A stretch of DNA of 64,000 nt from Umbilicaria muhlenbergii. Lineage: Eukaryota > Ascomycota > Lecanoromycetes > Umbilicariales > Umbilicariaceae. The notes beneath the pieces are model-generated. The model was not told the origin of the DNA and did not search any database. It was given only the letters and a program-made list of their open reading frames with translations. This document shows positions 49,131 to 60,972 of the stretch, piece by piece. Every line of letters begins with the position of its first letter. Position 1 is the first letter of the stretch. A program made the translations under genes and the position numbers. The stretch lies in NCBI GenBank assembly GCA_000611775.1, contig KK106983.1, forward strand, positions 3,747,072 through 3,811,071, written 5' to 3'.

Positions 49131-50422
49131 ATGTCGACTCCGCCGCAGATGCCCTCCTATGTCACTCCCGAGTTCTTGGCGCAGAGCCGCACCGGGGAGG
49201 TTTATGCCGCAGTCATACCGGTTACATGTCTTTGCACGTTTGCTGTCGTTCTTCGATTCTTAGCGAGAAGAGTCCAAAGAACATCACTTTGGTGGGATGA
49301 CTGGCTCATCATAGTTGCATTGGTATGAGTGGCCATGCGATTGCTGGAAGGCATAGCTAACAGAGCTCTAACAGCTTTTCGAATACGGCCTCTCCACATC
49401 TATCCTCTGGGCTACAGTTGCCTTTAATTTCGGTCGCCATGTCGAGGGAGCAACAGAGTCCCAGGTGACAGGCTTTCTGAAAGTACGTGGGCCTCGTATA
49501 TATTCCTTTCCAAGGCCAGGCCGCTTACACGCCAACAGAGTCTGATGGCCGTTCAAACCACATACTACTGCGCGCAAGCAGTGATCAAAATGTCCCTGCT
49601 TATGCTGTACTACCGTATCTTCGGCATCTCGAGGCCGTTCCGAATTGCCGTCTGGACCTGTACAGGTATTGTCTTTGCCTGGTGGTCCAGTGTATTTTTC
49701 ACCTCGATCTTCCAATGCACTCCCATATCCGCATCCTGGGACAGGAACATACCAGAGGCGAAGTGCATCGATCTCACCAAATACGCCTATGGCAACGGAA
49801 TCTCAAATCTCCTCACCGACATTATGATCCTCGCCTTGCCGGGTCCCATGGTCATGAAGTTGAAAGTCGACAAGAAGTCAAAGGCTACACTGATGGCCAT
49901 CTTCTTGCTCGGTGGATTGTAAGCATAAGCCTGATCCATATCCGAAAGCAGACACTATCACTAACACTTCGTCTTCTCAGCGTTTGCGCCACCTCCATCA
50001 TTCGCCTCACCGAAATCAGATACTGGTCCCTCACCGACCCCACCTGGTCCGGCGTGGGCATCGACGTCTGGTCATCCGTCGAATCCTGCACCGCCATCAT
50101 CGGCGCCTGTCTCCCAACTTTCCGTCCGCTCTTCGGGTCCTTGTTCAAATCGACCGGAGCCCAAAAGTCGGTGGCGAAGAATTTCGGCTCCTCGAATCTC
50201 AAGTCCGATAATTCGGAGACTTGGACCTCGCTTGACTCGAGGAAAGGTGTATTTCCCCGCTTGGAGGAGGTCGAGCTGGGATCCTTTCCGGCCAACGAGG
50301 GCGTTACCAGTTGGGTTACGAGTGATGTTCAGGCTAATGATACGCATTATCCGGGGATTTTGGAACGGACGACTGTAAGCCAACAGGTTTCTATGGCGTC
50401 GAAATCGGAGCACCGGTCATGA
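49131..50422 (+). CDS. Rhodopsin-domain integral membrane protein (PTH11/SAT-like) 2
   Basis: Exons 49131-49322, 49375-49482, 49539-49918 and 49981-50422 (introns 52, 56 and 62 nt) give 373 residues. Seven hydrophobic helices follow the fungal rhodopsin-like layout: VVLRFLARRV after helix 1, WWDDWLIIVAL, AVIKMSLLMLYYRIFG, IFQCTPISASWD, LLTDIMILALPGPMV, and the terminal SVESCTAIIGACLPTFRPLF. The C-terminal 100 residues are hydrophilic and Ser-rich, presumably cytosolic. It is not closely similar in sequence to the protein at 22838. The ATG at 49131 starts right before the family region; the upstream frame (from 48786) is probably non-coding. Confidence 0.92.
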
Positions 50423-52194
50423 TGAGAGTGTTGTGCGTATGCCCTGGATTCTTGGTCCATGGGCGTTGTATGTACTCCCGACGAGGATATGTGGTTATGA
50501 TTGAACGGTCACTTCTAGATGGGCTGGCGTCTTTTACACGGATGGTTAGACAAATGTTTTGGGGGTATTACCCACATGAGGTCTTATATATAGATAGACA
50601 TCCTTGGAGAATCACAGCCCCTCAGGTACCTTCCTAAGGGGATTTTGCATATATAGGGCTAGTGAAAAAGAGTCATCTACGTCTTTCGCAGCTTGCAACC
50701 TCTCAATTGATACTGCATGTCAATGGTACTAGATGGTCGCTACAGACAGGCAGAAGTAGTGTAGAGAAACCACCGATTCTCCAACAAAAGCAACCTCCGT
50801 CTTCTCATCGGCAAATGCAGAATCCAACAGCCGCTTCTGAGAAGATTGTGATGACCATCGCACTATCAACGGCCAAGACTAGGGCCAAGATACTGTAGCG
50901 AAATTACTTCAATCTAGGTTAGCTGGACTCAGCAGCTTTAGTTGAGCTAATGCTCTGGATACCATTGCCCAGTTGAGTCGCCACTACGTTTCTACGCCCT
51001 GGACAGAAACGTAGCCAATGGGTGGCGTCGGTAACTGTAATAGAGGGTTGGCGGCTAGGGAGTGCCCACTGGAGACCCCAAGTTAGGGACTTGGAACATA
51101 GGATGAGGGGGAGACTCATGGTCAGGAAGCCCTCTGCTCGTTGGTAGTATCCTTTCGTCACCAGTTTTGTCTCTGTGGCAAGGGATCCCTTAAATGGATT
51201 CCACTAGCGCTAGGGCAATATTTCCCCTTTCGGTCGCCATTCACTCTAAAGTTCGTCGTTGGACGTCGTAGGAAATGTTGAGGACTACCCGTTTTTGATC
51301 AGTGCTAAAAGGCTTTCTGTCCTTATCTGAGTTTAAGAACAAACCCGCAGTGCCTAATCTGGATTTGGTGGAAGGAAGAGAACTTGTATAACCTTACCGC
51401 TGGTCTTAACCTTCAGAGCACTAGTAAAATTTGGTATGGTTAGGTCGCTTGGTACGGTGTCATCTCACGCAGTCGAATAGCTGTGCTCTGCTTGGGCTTG
51501 GGGTACGCATTCTGCATACGATACAAGCATCGAGAAGAGGGTAAGACTTGGGAAGGAGGTCTCCAGAAAATAAGAGCACGTTGCTTCAGCTTTTTCAGTT
51601 ACACACCTTGTTCGCAGGGCCTATTCTGCATTTTCTCTATTATCCACACGCTGATGAGAGTACTTAGATCGATATCGCAATCTCCAATGGTCGCGACAGC
51701 AAAGACTCCTGCAAATGTGATCCTATCTAACGTCTCCGCGCTGCATCGAGAATCTGGAACTGTGGGGTTAACTCCGGGGTAAACCCTGCGGTAATTACGT
51801 CGGTCCCCGAACATCCGATATCTGCCTTCCTAATTCGTCGGTTTGACTGGCAGTCCTCAACGTCCAATCACTGGCAATCACGTCAAAACCACGCCTACCT
51901 TACCCTTATCATAGCGCCAAGATGGGCATATATAAAGTCGGCCGAAGAAGACCTAGTAGATATCCGAAGAGAAGAAAATGCAAAATATCCCAGCAGATGA
52001 TCGCTGTTGCGGCGATAGGCCAAGCCGAGGGCACGACTCCATGGAATCTCTTATCAGACACTGATACGAGTACCAGCCACGCTACTCATATGCATGCAGA
52101 AAAAGACTAATCGTCATGTACCTGCGTGTATATATGTACAGCATGGGTAACAGGGCGCTGCTCGTTCGCAGCAATAACATCTCCAATCGCAACA
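50423..52194. other. 1.8-kb spacer
   Basis: 3' flank of the rhodopsin-domain gene and promoter of the NCS1 permease. No coding, RNA or repeat signal worth recording. Short frames lack motifs. Confidence 0.5.
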
Positions 52195-54184
52195 ATGGTA
52201 AGGAGATTCAAGATGCAGCGGCCCCAACTCCAGGTCGACCACGTGGAATCCGCCTTTTCGGGCCCCGGTGGGGATTCAAGATGGACGAACAAAGGTATTG
52301 CTCCACCTCCATATCTGGCGGAGCGGACTAACATATCTTTGTCTTCTTCCCAGATCTTGACCCTATCCGTCGAGAAGACAGAAAATGGACCGTCTTCAGC
52401 CTGATCGCCTACTGGTTCAGCGATGCTTTCAATGCCGCAACGTGGGAGTTCGCCGCGTCGATGCTGGCTATCGGGTTGAGCTACAAAGATGCCATTGGGA
52501 TCGTGGCTACAGCCTTCTTCACCGTCAGCATTGTGATTGCACTCAATGGTGCCATTGGCGTGCTGTATCATGCCCCGTTCCCTGTGCTTGCGCGCGCGGG
52601 TTGGGGATTCTGGGGCTCTTACGGTATGGAACGGCCCTGATTTGCTCCCTGAGATTCGCCTTCTAACGTTAACGTAGTCGCTATCATCTCCAGGGTTATT
52701 CTGGCCATGTTCTGGTTTGCGATCCAGACGGCCAACGGTGGGGATGTGGTGCAAGTCATGATTACGGCGATTTGGCCGAGCTTTGCTACACTACCAAATC
52801 ACATCCCCTTGACCGAGGGCATCACCACGGCTGGAATGATCTCCTTCTTCATCTGTAAGTCAATTGGACCAATCGACTGCTATCTATCCCTTGACTAAAC
52901 CCCCAATAGTTTGGTTGGCCCAAGTCCCCTTCCTATACATGCACCCAAATAACCTCCGCTACCTCTTCATCGTCAAATCGATCGTCGTCCCCACCTGCTT
53001 CATCGCCATGCTCATCTGGGCTTTCCGCTCAACCGGCGGCACCGGTGGCGTTCTCCTCTCCTCTACAGCCAAAGCCACCATCGGCGGGACCGCCTATTCC
53101 TATGCCTGGCTGTCGTCCTTCACAGCCGTCATCGGCAACTACGCCACCCTCTCCGTCAACATGCCCGACTTCTCCCGCTACAGCCGAGCCAGCGTCAAAT
53201 GGCAATGGCTTTACGTCCCGATGCTCCCTGTCGTCTTCACTTTCATCTCCTTCTGCGGCATTGCCGCAACTTCCGCAGGCCTGTCCAATTATGGCTCTCT
53301 CGAATGGAATCCCGCCGCGCTTATTAGTCTCTGGCCGAACCGCGCATGCCGGTTCTTCGCCGGCTTCGCCTTTGCTCTCGCGGCGCTGGGGGTCAATATC
53401 TCGGCTAACAGTCTCTCTGCGGCTAATGATCTCGCCGCGCTCTTTCCTACCTATGTCAATATCCGCCGCGGACAGCTCCTCTGCGCTGTTATCGCGTGGG
53501 TTATGGTTCCCTGGAAGATCTTAGCTAGTGCAGGCAGTTTCCTCAATTTTATGTCTGCGTACAGTGTTTTCCTCGGCCCTATCGGCGCTATTCTCGTTTG
53601 GGACTTTTGGTGGGTTCATGGGCGGAAGTACGATGTCGTCGCTTTGTATCACCCGCATAGGTTCGTGGTTTCCCCGACCCCCTCCTTTCTGTCTTCTACA
53701 CCTTGGATATGCTCCAGCTCACGTTTTGGTGAACAGTATCTACCGCTACACCTACGGCGTAAACTGGCGCGCCATCCTCGCCTTCCTCGTCGGCGTCGCG
53801 CCCAATATGCCGGGGTTCATCAGTAGCGTCAATCCGAAGATCAAAGTCGGCGTCGGTAGTCGCCCCTATACATTTGCGTGGCTGCTGGGTTTTACCATTA
53901 CGAGCTTGGTTTATGTGCTGGCTAGTGCGATTGTGCCGCCGAGGGAGAGTTTAATCGATCGCGCTATTTTGCCCGATGAGGTCTATGAGGGTGAGCTGGG
54001 GAGGGTGACTATCGAGGGGAAGGAGTTGCATGCGGGAGGGGCGGATGTGGAGGGGGGTGGGTTTGGGATTGTTCATACAAGGGATAGGCGCGAGATGGAA
54101 TGTGATGCTGTTGGTTGGATGTACAGGTGCATGGCTTTCGAGTATGTACGGACGTCTGTGCCAAGGTTGTGGAAAGCCCCTTGA
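52195..54184 (+). CDS. NCS1 permease, Fur type (uracil/allantoin/purine-related)
   Basis: Plasma-membrane nucleobase:cation symporter-1 with about 12 helices. Exons 52195-52294, 52354-52623, 52678-52854, 52910-53660 and 53737-54184 give 581 residues. Landmarks of the Fur branch are a DLDPIRREDRKW start, YWFSDAFNAATWEFAASMLA, PFPVLARAGWGFWGSYVA, FWFAIQTANGG, GNYATLSVNMPDFSRYSR and the late SIYRYTYGVNWRAI. Members take up uracil, allantoin, uric acid, thiamine or nicotinamide riboside; the substrate here is not determined. The start at 52195 places about 30 residues before DLDP, as usual. The last 45 residues (after RVTIEGKELH) are unusual in sequence, so a last intron may have been missed. Confidence 0.93.
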
Positions 54185-55561
54185 GATACACCCATATATA
54201 CAACTCTTCCTCCTAAAACCCCACCGCCCTAGCTAGCACTTCTGTCTTACAGAGCCAACCACTTTCATCAAAGAGCAGAACCGTGCTACATCAAAACCGC
54301 TAGAACAGCTTGCGTACAGTTCGGCGCCTACGGTCAGGAGTCTAAGACCCCCAAGATTCGTAGCAGGGCCTATCTCTCTCTATTCGGACTTTGATTCTCG
54401 CGGCTTTTTGGGATCACGACTCGCGACTTCGGTAGGGTTGGTGCTACGGATGCGGTGTGGTGATATAACTGCAGTCTGCCCCACTCACGCACACGGGGCC
54501 AATGCTGGAAATAGTCGTTCCTCGACACCGGCGTATCCATGAATCCGATCATCGGCACATCTTTCCTTTCTCGCTCCAACCTTCCCCAGATCCGGTATCA
54601 AAGGCGGGTGTAGACATCAGTCAAGTTATTGCAGATTATGTAATTATCATTAGTTGTTGGATGGCACAGGCGGTAAACATCTAGTTAAAGGTTATGATTA
54701 AGAATCTACTGAAAGAATGATACATCAGAGTAGTGATCAAGAAGCTGTTGAGAACTCTTGAGGGAAATTGAATCAGTTAAAGTGAGAAGTAGACTGTGAA
54801 TTGAGATTGATCTAGGCACTGCCTAAACACCCTGAATCATACAAACTAAATGCATGATGTTGAGTCTGAATGTATGTCTAGAGGCCTTGAGGGTCAAACG
54901 AGGAATTATAAAGTTATGGGGGTTATTCTGGGAATTCTGAAGTTGGGGGGGGGGGTCATTTTAGACATTTACCGAAGAATAATCGCAGTACTTGGGACTC
55001 GGCAGCGGCGAATAATTTCAACATGTCTGACCTGGAAGGGGCCTCTCCACTGCAACAAAGGGGTATACTGCTTTAAGCTTACCTTGGTTTTCAGATCGCA
55101 AATGCTTATGATTGAGGCTTGGTTTGCTTCTTCGCCATAAGTAAAGTCCAGGAGCATGGTGTTCATTATTGGAAGCTGCATGATTTGATATTCTGCTTCA
55201 CCGGCTCATCTTCTATGTACAAGAACAGTCTTATTCTCAGATAACCAAAGAGTCGAAATGTTGTACAGTCGCTGATGTTGCTACAAAAGGCTGCAAGTAT
55301 TATGGAGATTCGACATTAATTCTCAGCCTTGAGTGGGTAATTAGCGTATATCTGGAGAACGTCAGAGGCGCATGCTTACATATCTTAGGCAAAGATCCAA
55401 TATCTCGTCCGACAAGAATACAAAGGTTGATACTTTCTGAAGGTCAGTGAATCCCCTGCAGTCATCGCACGATCTGCTTGGCCAAGCTTACCAACTGGGA
55501 AAATTGCTCGAGACCTCAAGCCGTATCGTGGCATGTTTGGCACCGACCAAACAATGCTGGC
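54185..55561. other. 1.4-kb A/T-rich spacer
   Basis: Lies between the convergent NCS1 and amino acid permease genes. A/T-rich at 54600-55350 with a run of thirteen G near 54942. A minus-strand frame near 55181 contains a phrase (WRGPFQVR) faintly like the end of an integrase, too short to call. No gene supported. Confidence 0.45.
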
Positions 55562-57455
55562 TTAGCCACCAGTAGGACTCTTGCAGCTGAAAGCGGCCTG
55601 GTTCGGATTGGTGCTGTACGCTTTATGCATCAAGTAAATACTAGAGTAGATACCAAGCACGGCGGTCACAGCGGAACCCAAGAAGAAGATCAGGTCCCAG
55701 GTATTCCACAGCAGTTCTTTCTTATAGCCACGGATCCATCGCTTGATGCCGTAGTCCTTGCGTTGAACCTGGCCCGTGGCAGGGTCGAAGGTCTCGTCGG
55801 GTAGGATGGCGTCTCGCTGCATCTTGAAGCCGAGCATCAACAGGGGAGGGAAGGTGTAGGTGAACTGGAGGATACATGCGGCACCGACGAAGGCTGAGAA
55901 CTCGGAGAATTGCGGGATGGACGCTGCGATGATGAAAGCCAAAAGCCAGTATGTCGGCACCATAAGCACCCAGATGAGCTTGCCCTTCTTCGACTGGAGA
56001 AGTGGAAAGTGCAGTAGATCCATGCCGACGTTGTTGTAGAGGACCTTGATCCCAATGTTGCCGTAGAGACACGCGGCGATCAAGCCGGTTACAAGCTCCA
56101 AGGCATTGCCGACGGTCTGCCACCCGTAGGGGTTGATTCCCTGGTAAGAGGGGTTGTAGACGTACTGGCCTTGCATACCGTAGCAAAAACAGCCGTAGAC
56201 GATGTAGACGGTGTAAATGAAGATCTCGCCACAGAGAAGACTTTTCCAGAAATCCCACGGTCGACGCATCTCAGATATCAGGTTGATGAATATCGTTGCT
56301 CCTCCGTATGAGAAGACAGCTTGCATTAAGCCAGAGACGTTGTTGACGAGGCCTAGGCCTGAAGGGGACCCGGCAGCGTAGGTGATTGGAGCGGGATTGT
56401 TAGGGTCTGGGAGGAGATCCGGAAACGTTGCCGCGACAGCAGTGTAATTGGGGGTGCTGTTGGACATAACTCCCATACTTTTGTGTGTTAGTACTCCTTG
56501 TTGCAAATTTCAATGGGTTGGATCGGAGCAAGACTTACGTGGAGAAGATCACGAACAGGTTCAGTGCGACTGCCAGTGACGCCAACCATCCAAACCGCGC
56601 GAGGGTTCGAATTTGGCCCATGAGACAACCAGCGATGGCACTGACGAACACGCATACAATGAAACAGAGGTTCCCTGTTGACATCTGACTGATGGACTGC
56701 CCGCTTGAGATGATGATCAGACCGACGTTTAAGAAGAACTGGAAAGACTGAAGGATGTTGCAGATATGGCGTGCCCATTGACCGTAGATGCGGAAGGCAA
56801 TATCACCGAAGTCACGCATGGGGTAACGGTCGCTATCCATCTGGATGAACATCCGCCACAGTTGGTATCCCGTGTATGCAGACAGAGCACCGAAGACGGT
56901 GTACAAGCTGACACCAGGTCCCCATCCGAGTTGCGAAAAGGCCCACCCGGTGGAGAAGGGACCTAGGATATCGGTCGCGATCAGGTAAAAGACGGCGCCC
57001 CACGTTGCTGTCCTGGCTGCACGAGAAGCATTGAGCCATTCTGCGTCGGTTACCTCCCAGCGCTCCCGGCCAGGGGTCCCATCACCGTCCATGGCCGCTT
57101 TCTCGTCGGGGGTTTCCTTCTTCCCGGTCACAGCTGCCTCGCTGATGGAAAGACGAGGGTGGGCCGATTGACGCTCTGCGACCGGACGTCGCAAGATCTT
57201 GCCCTTGACGAAGCCGGCGACGGACCCGCTGGTCTGCTGGAAGTCGCTCCCCTTGCCGTAGAGGCGAGCCTCTTCTTGACGCGAGATCTTCGCGTAGTAC
57301 AAGTACTCTTCGAACGGGACCTTGGGATCATGGATGGTGGTGAGTTGCCGATTGGCGTAGTTGACCGTGTCGCCTGTTGCGAGAGCCACGGATAGTCGGC
57401 CCTCTCGAGGGTCGGCCACGGCGCCCATGGCGGCAAGATTCCCAATGCCAGCCAT
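55562..57455 (-). CDS. Amino acid permease, AAAP family, Mtr-like
   Basis: Plasma-membrane transporter of neutral aliphatic and aromatic amino acids, like Neurospora Mtr. Exons 57455-56539 and 56477-55562 (61-nt intron) give 610 residues. A long hydrophilic N-terminal region of about 145 residues (Asp/Lys/Arg-rich, RREWEVT-type) precedes eleven hydrophobic helices: WGAVFYLIATDILGPFST, GWGPGVSLYTVFGALSAYTGY, then the Aa_trans core with YGGATIFINLISEMRRP. A glycosylation-prone loop (NSTPNYT) follows the intron. The N-terminal extension is longer than in Mtr itself and may be a regulatory tail (inference). Convergent to the NCS1 gene. Confidence 0.93.
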
Positions 57456-58138
57456 TAGATGCTATGATACTCGGTGGATGTGCTGTGGATGGTAACGTTT
57501 CTCGATGAGAGATTGCAATCGAGGAGCAGTGCTGTCTTCCCCTCCTTTTATCCAACGCCAGCTCCGTCGCGATCGACCCCAGTGGCGCGGGGTTGCACCC
57601 GGAATGGGCAGGTGTTATGGTCACGGGCATGATTCCCGGTGTGTGAATTCCCTTCAGCTTATCTCGGACGGACGACAGGGTTTATCTCGCGTTCGCCATT
57701 TTAACGCTTGATGCTTGGTGCATTTAAGAGAGGAGGCCACTCACGCCACATGGATCTTGCAGCGCGCCAGCTGCAGGCCGGCAGCAAATGGCTGGTAAGG
57801 TCTACCTTAGTCCACCGCAATGTCAACTGGGATTGGGGAAACGAAGGTCAAATGAAGGGCAGGCCAATGAGACGGTCCTCTCGTCCTAGTTTTCGGCGCT
57901 GTGCCGTGTCGTGGGGATACTCGTATCAATTTTGGCTAGCAACGGAACCACTCCGAGTACGCTAGTCAATCGTACGGAGGATAAACAAGCTCATCGAAGT
58001 ATCTCGACCTTCTCTTCCTTCCGCCTGGCCTTCTCTGCATAAACGAGGGTGGCCATTTAGTGCACCGACGAAGCACATGGATGGACCGTCGAGCCACACG
58101 CATGTCTGGAAACGGGCCATACACCGAATGCAACCTTG

Positions 58139-58174
58139 GAGCCATTCGAGCCATTCGAGCCATTCGAGCCATTA
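58139..58174. repeat. Tandem repeat, 4 x 9 nt
   Basis: Four copies of GAGCCATTC, the last ending in TTA, which includes the TA next to the MITE. Confidence 0.95.
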
Positions 58175-58533
58175 GAGGGATTTAGCCACCCTGGTCATGT
58201 TTTTTGAGCATATGTACGCTTTAAGACAGATACAGTTGGTCAGAGTTTTAGTACGCGTTTCCCTGTTCCAAAACCACTTACACTGCGGTTTACAGTTACC
58301 GTACACCCGTGCGCATTTGCTCAAAACCTAAATATGCTCAGTCACTGAGCAAATATGCTCAGTCACTGAACTACGCTAGCAACTGAGCCAAATTGCTATT
58401 GGTTCCATACCCTGTCATCAAAACAGAGACGCGTACTTAAGGCCACTAAGAACTCCGTCTTACCAAAACAGTATTAAAACGTGCATATGCTCAAAAAATG
58501 CTCAAAAACAATACCGGGGTGGCTAAATCCCTC
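58175..58533. mobile_element. MITE with TA target-site duplication (Tc1/mariner- or pogo/Fot1-like)
   Basis: A 359-nt non-coding element with terminal inverted repeats. The left end reads GAGGGATTTAGCCACCCTGG and the right end, in reverse complement, GAGGGATTTAGCCACCCCGG, 19 of 20 bases alike. Homology continues inward (TTTTTTGAGCATATG in both ends; AGTACGCG at 58249-58256 against its complement at 58430-58437), so the arms are imperfect repeats of over 80 nt. TA flanks both sides (58173-58174 and 58534-58535). Internal direct repeats of AAATATGCTCAGTCACTGA occur at 58330 and 58351. No transposase frame, so non-autonomous. Confidence 0.88.
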
Positions 58534-58895
58534 TATTCTCGATGGTTGAATGCTTATCTGTTCCACCGAGGCTTATCCTTGCCTTGCTCATGCCACACTC
58601 CTGCACCAGCCGGAATCTTATCTAATCGCCAACTCTCGGTCTCGACAATGCTTGTCAGTCCCGAGAACGATCGCCAACGCCACGCGTGACTACGACGACC
58701 CGATGCATCTGGCCAATAGTACGCGATGCGGACGTTGCCGTGTGGCCTCAATTACATCATTAGATCCTGATAGTGAGGGAGTTGCACAACATGGCGGTTC
58801 GATCCATGTGCACGGAAGATGTCTTCAAAACTAAAGCAGTCCATCAACCTAAATAGCGACCCACCCATCCGCAATGACCACAATCACTCCCACAC

Positions 58896-59866
58896 TCATT
58901 CATCATCAACCACAACCCCCTCATCCACCCGACTCGCATACTCCATCAACCCCGCGCAATACCACGCCACCTCGTCTCCCTTCAGCATCCGCACCACATA
59001 AAGCGTGCTGTCAATCCCACAGCTAATCCCACCCCCAGTAATAATCCTCACCCCATTCCCATTCCTCCCCGCATCCACGAACCGGGCCCTGATCACCTTG
59101 CCCGCCTCCTTCCCCGACTCCTCCGCCACCGTGACGCAGATGCTGCGCAGCGTGTCCAGGAACATGAAATGAGTCGTGCATTTCATTCCTTCCACGATCC
59201 CCAGTTGCGCGAGGAAGGCCGCCCCCGTGCAGATTGAGAGTAGGATTGGGTTCTTGGGAGGCGGGTGGGCTTGGTGTCGGTTGGTGGTGACGGATTGAGA
59301 CAGTTCTGAGTAGGCGCGGATGAGTCGCATGAAGGGGCTGGAGGTTTGGGCGGCTTGGGAGAGGACCGGCTTTACTTCTCCGCCCGGGACGAGGAGAACG
59401 TCGTACGAGTAATAGGTCTCGAGGGCTTCCTCTAGGGAGATATGACGCTTGGAGGAGGCTTAGTGGGGATGTGGGAGAGGGGTGGAGGCCAAAAGGAGGG
59501 GAGATGTAGGGTTTGAAAGCCGAAGATTGACAGCATCGCAAAGAACGAGCAATGCCCACTTGAACATGTTCGGAAACAGGGTGGGAAGATGGAAAGCAGA
59601 CACGACGTCTTATAGGGATTCAATTCGACACAACGCGGAACTGACGAACGGGATTTGGGACGAAGGCAGTTACAATCAAGACAACCTCTTACCTGGATAG
59701 AGACGCCCTCGGCAGCCAGTGTCAAGTCCTCGGCTGCAGTGAGCGTGCACTTGAACGTACCGCTTTCTTTCGGCCGAGCGAAGACTTCAATAGGGCCGTT
59801 CAAGTCCAAGGTGTTGAAGCCCGGGAAAATGGGCATGAGCACCTTGATGGGTGTGACAGCTGCCAT
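58896..59866 (-). CDS. DJ-1/PfpI-family protein (isonitrile-hydratase-like)
   Basis: Exons 59866-59693 and 59447-58896 give 241 residues; the 245-nt intron is long for this window. Fold landmarks of the glutamine-amidotransferase-like DJ-1/PfpI superfamily: KVLMPIFPGFNTLDLNGPIEVF at the start, the Glu-containing VPGGEV (Glu82), the nucleophile elbow SICTGAAFLAQLGI with Cys131, and a late GGGISCGIDSTLYVV. Bacterial relatives include isonitrile hydratase and AraC-coupled regulators; fungal members are mostly uncharacterised and thought to deal with reactive aldehydes or stress. Function here is inference. It lies beside a mercuric-reductase-like enzyme, same strand, 1.1 kb apart. Confidence 0.9.
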
Positions 59867-60972
59867 GTTGGATGTATCTTTGGGGATCTTGATGCTGTAA
59901 TGATGGCAATCTAAACTAGTATTGAAGCTGTCTGGGGCTTATGTGAAGTAACGAGCGGAAATAGCGGTGCTGTGATTGAAGTTATAGAAGAAGTCGGGTA
60001 ACACAAAGCTGACAGGTCCGAACTCTTATATGCTCAAATTCCGCATCAACATTACCGATTGGAGTAAGCATCAGATCTAGACGGACACTGAGCTTTGTGC
60101 CTAGCTGCGCATGTACAAGCCAAATCCTCGTTATGCTGGTACACTCAGACGACGCAGACAGACCGTCCATCTGGGCCAGTGCCGCTGATGATTCGACGAG
60201 CACGCAAGCTGGTTATGACGAGACTCAGCTCGAGGAGTCAAGGCCTGCAACGTCACGCTTCAAGCTTGGTCTCCTACCGCATTGAGGGCGTTCGGGCGTC
60301 TCGGCGACTGCAGTCAGCCAGCCATAGTCAGGTCTATATGTTCCCCTGCATCCGCATGCTTCAGCTGGACGCCACGTGTGAACTGTCAAGGCGGGGTTCG
60401 CGCGCATTCGAGGGAGCGATGCGGAGAGGGGTGAGTAGGCTAGCAGGCACAATTATTGGCCACACAAGCGAGTCCTTGTTGGCAACGGCACAACTTCTTC
60501 ACCGCATGAACTGAAGCTATTCCCGTTGTCCGTTGCCTTGAACAGATTCCGTTCCTGGGGCAAAGTCACGGAGGAGCAGTAAATCACTCTTTGAAACTAG
60601 CAAGGCCCTTGAAAGTGTGTACATCGAGGTGGCCTTCCAAGGCCTGACGAAGGTAGCGGATGATTGGGCCTGGCAGTCCCGTGGGATTAGGTGGCTTTGG
60701 TGGGGAAGGATGCGCGGGTGTGGGAGCTTAATGATCCCAGGAGTGGCCGGTGGATAGAGGGGAGGTAGTGGTAGCGGAAGTACTTAGTGGCTGTGTGGAG
60801 GAAGAGGGAGAGGGGAGCTTTTGCTTGTTGGGGCTTTCAAAGGGTGGAAAATAGTGTCTTAGACCCCTCACAAGTTCGAGGCGTTCTTACACCATGTATC
60901 CGTTGCTCGCGCGATTCTCTCCCTACCCCTTTGACGTCGCGAGCCCCTCCTTCTCTCTCAACCAAGCGCTAT
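59867..60972. other. 1.1-kb spacer
   Basis: Holds the DJ-1-like gene promoter and the 3' flank of the flavoenzyme gene. No additional gene, RNA or repeat supported. Confidence 0.5.

Larger units (their letters stand above)
57456..58895. other. Spacer carrying the permease promoter and a MITE
   Basis: 1.4 kb between the amino acid permease start and the DJ-1-like gene stop. It contains the permease promoter, a 9-nt tandem repeat (58139-58174) and the foldback element 58175-58533. Nothing else coding was seen. Confidence 0.6.

Noticed and set aside
54960-55190. Possible integrase-like remnant of a retroelement (WRGPFQVR)
   Set aside because: Too short and isolated; no other element part or terminal repeat seen nearby.
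58795-58806. tRNA B-box-like GGTTCGATCC
   Set aside because: Flanking bases cannot form a T stem and no A box or acceptor stem is present.
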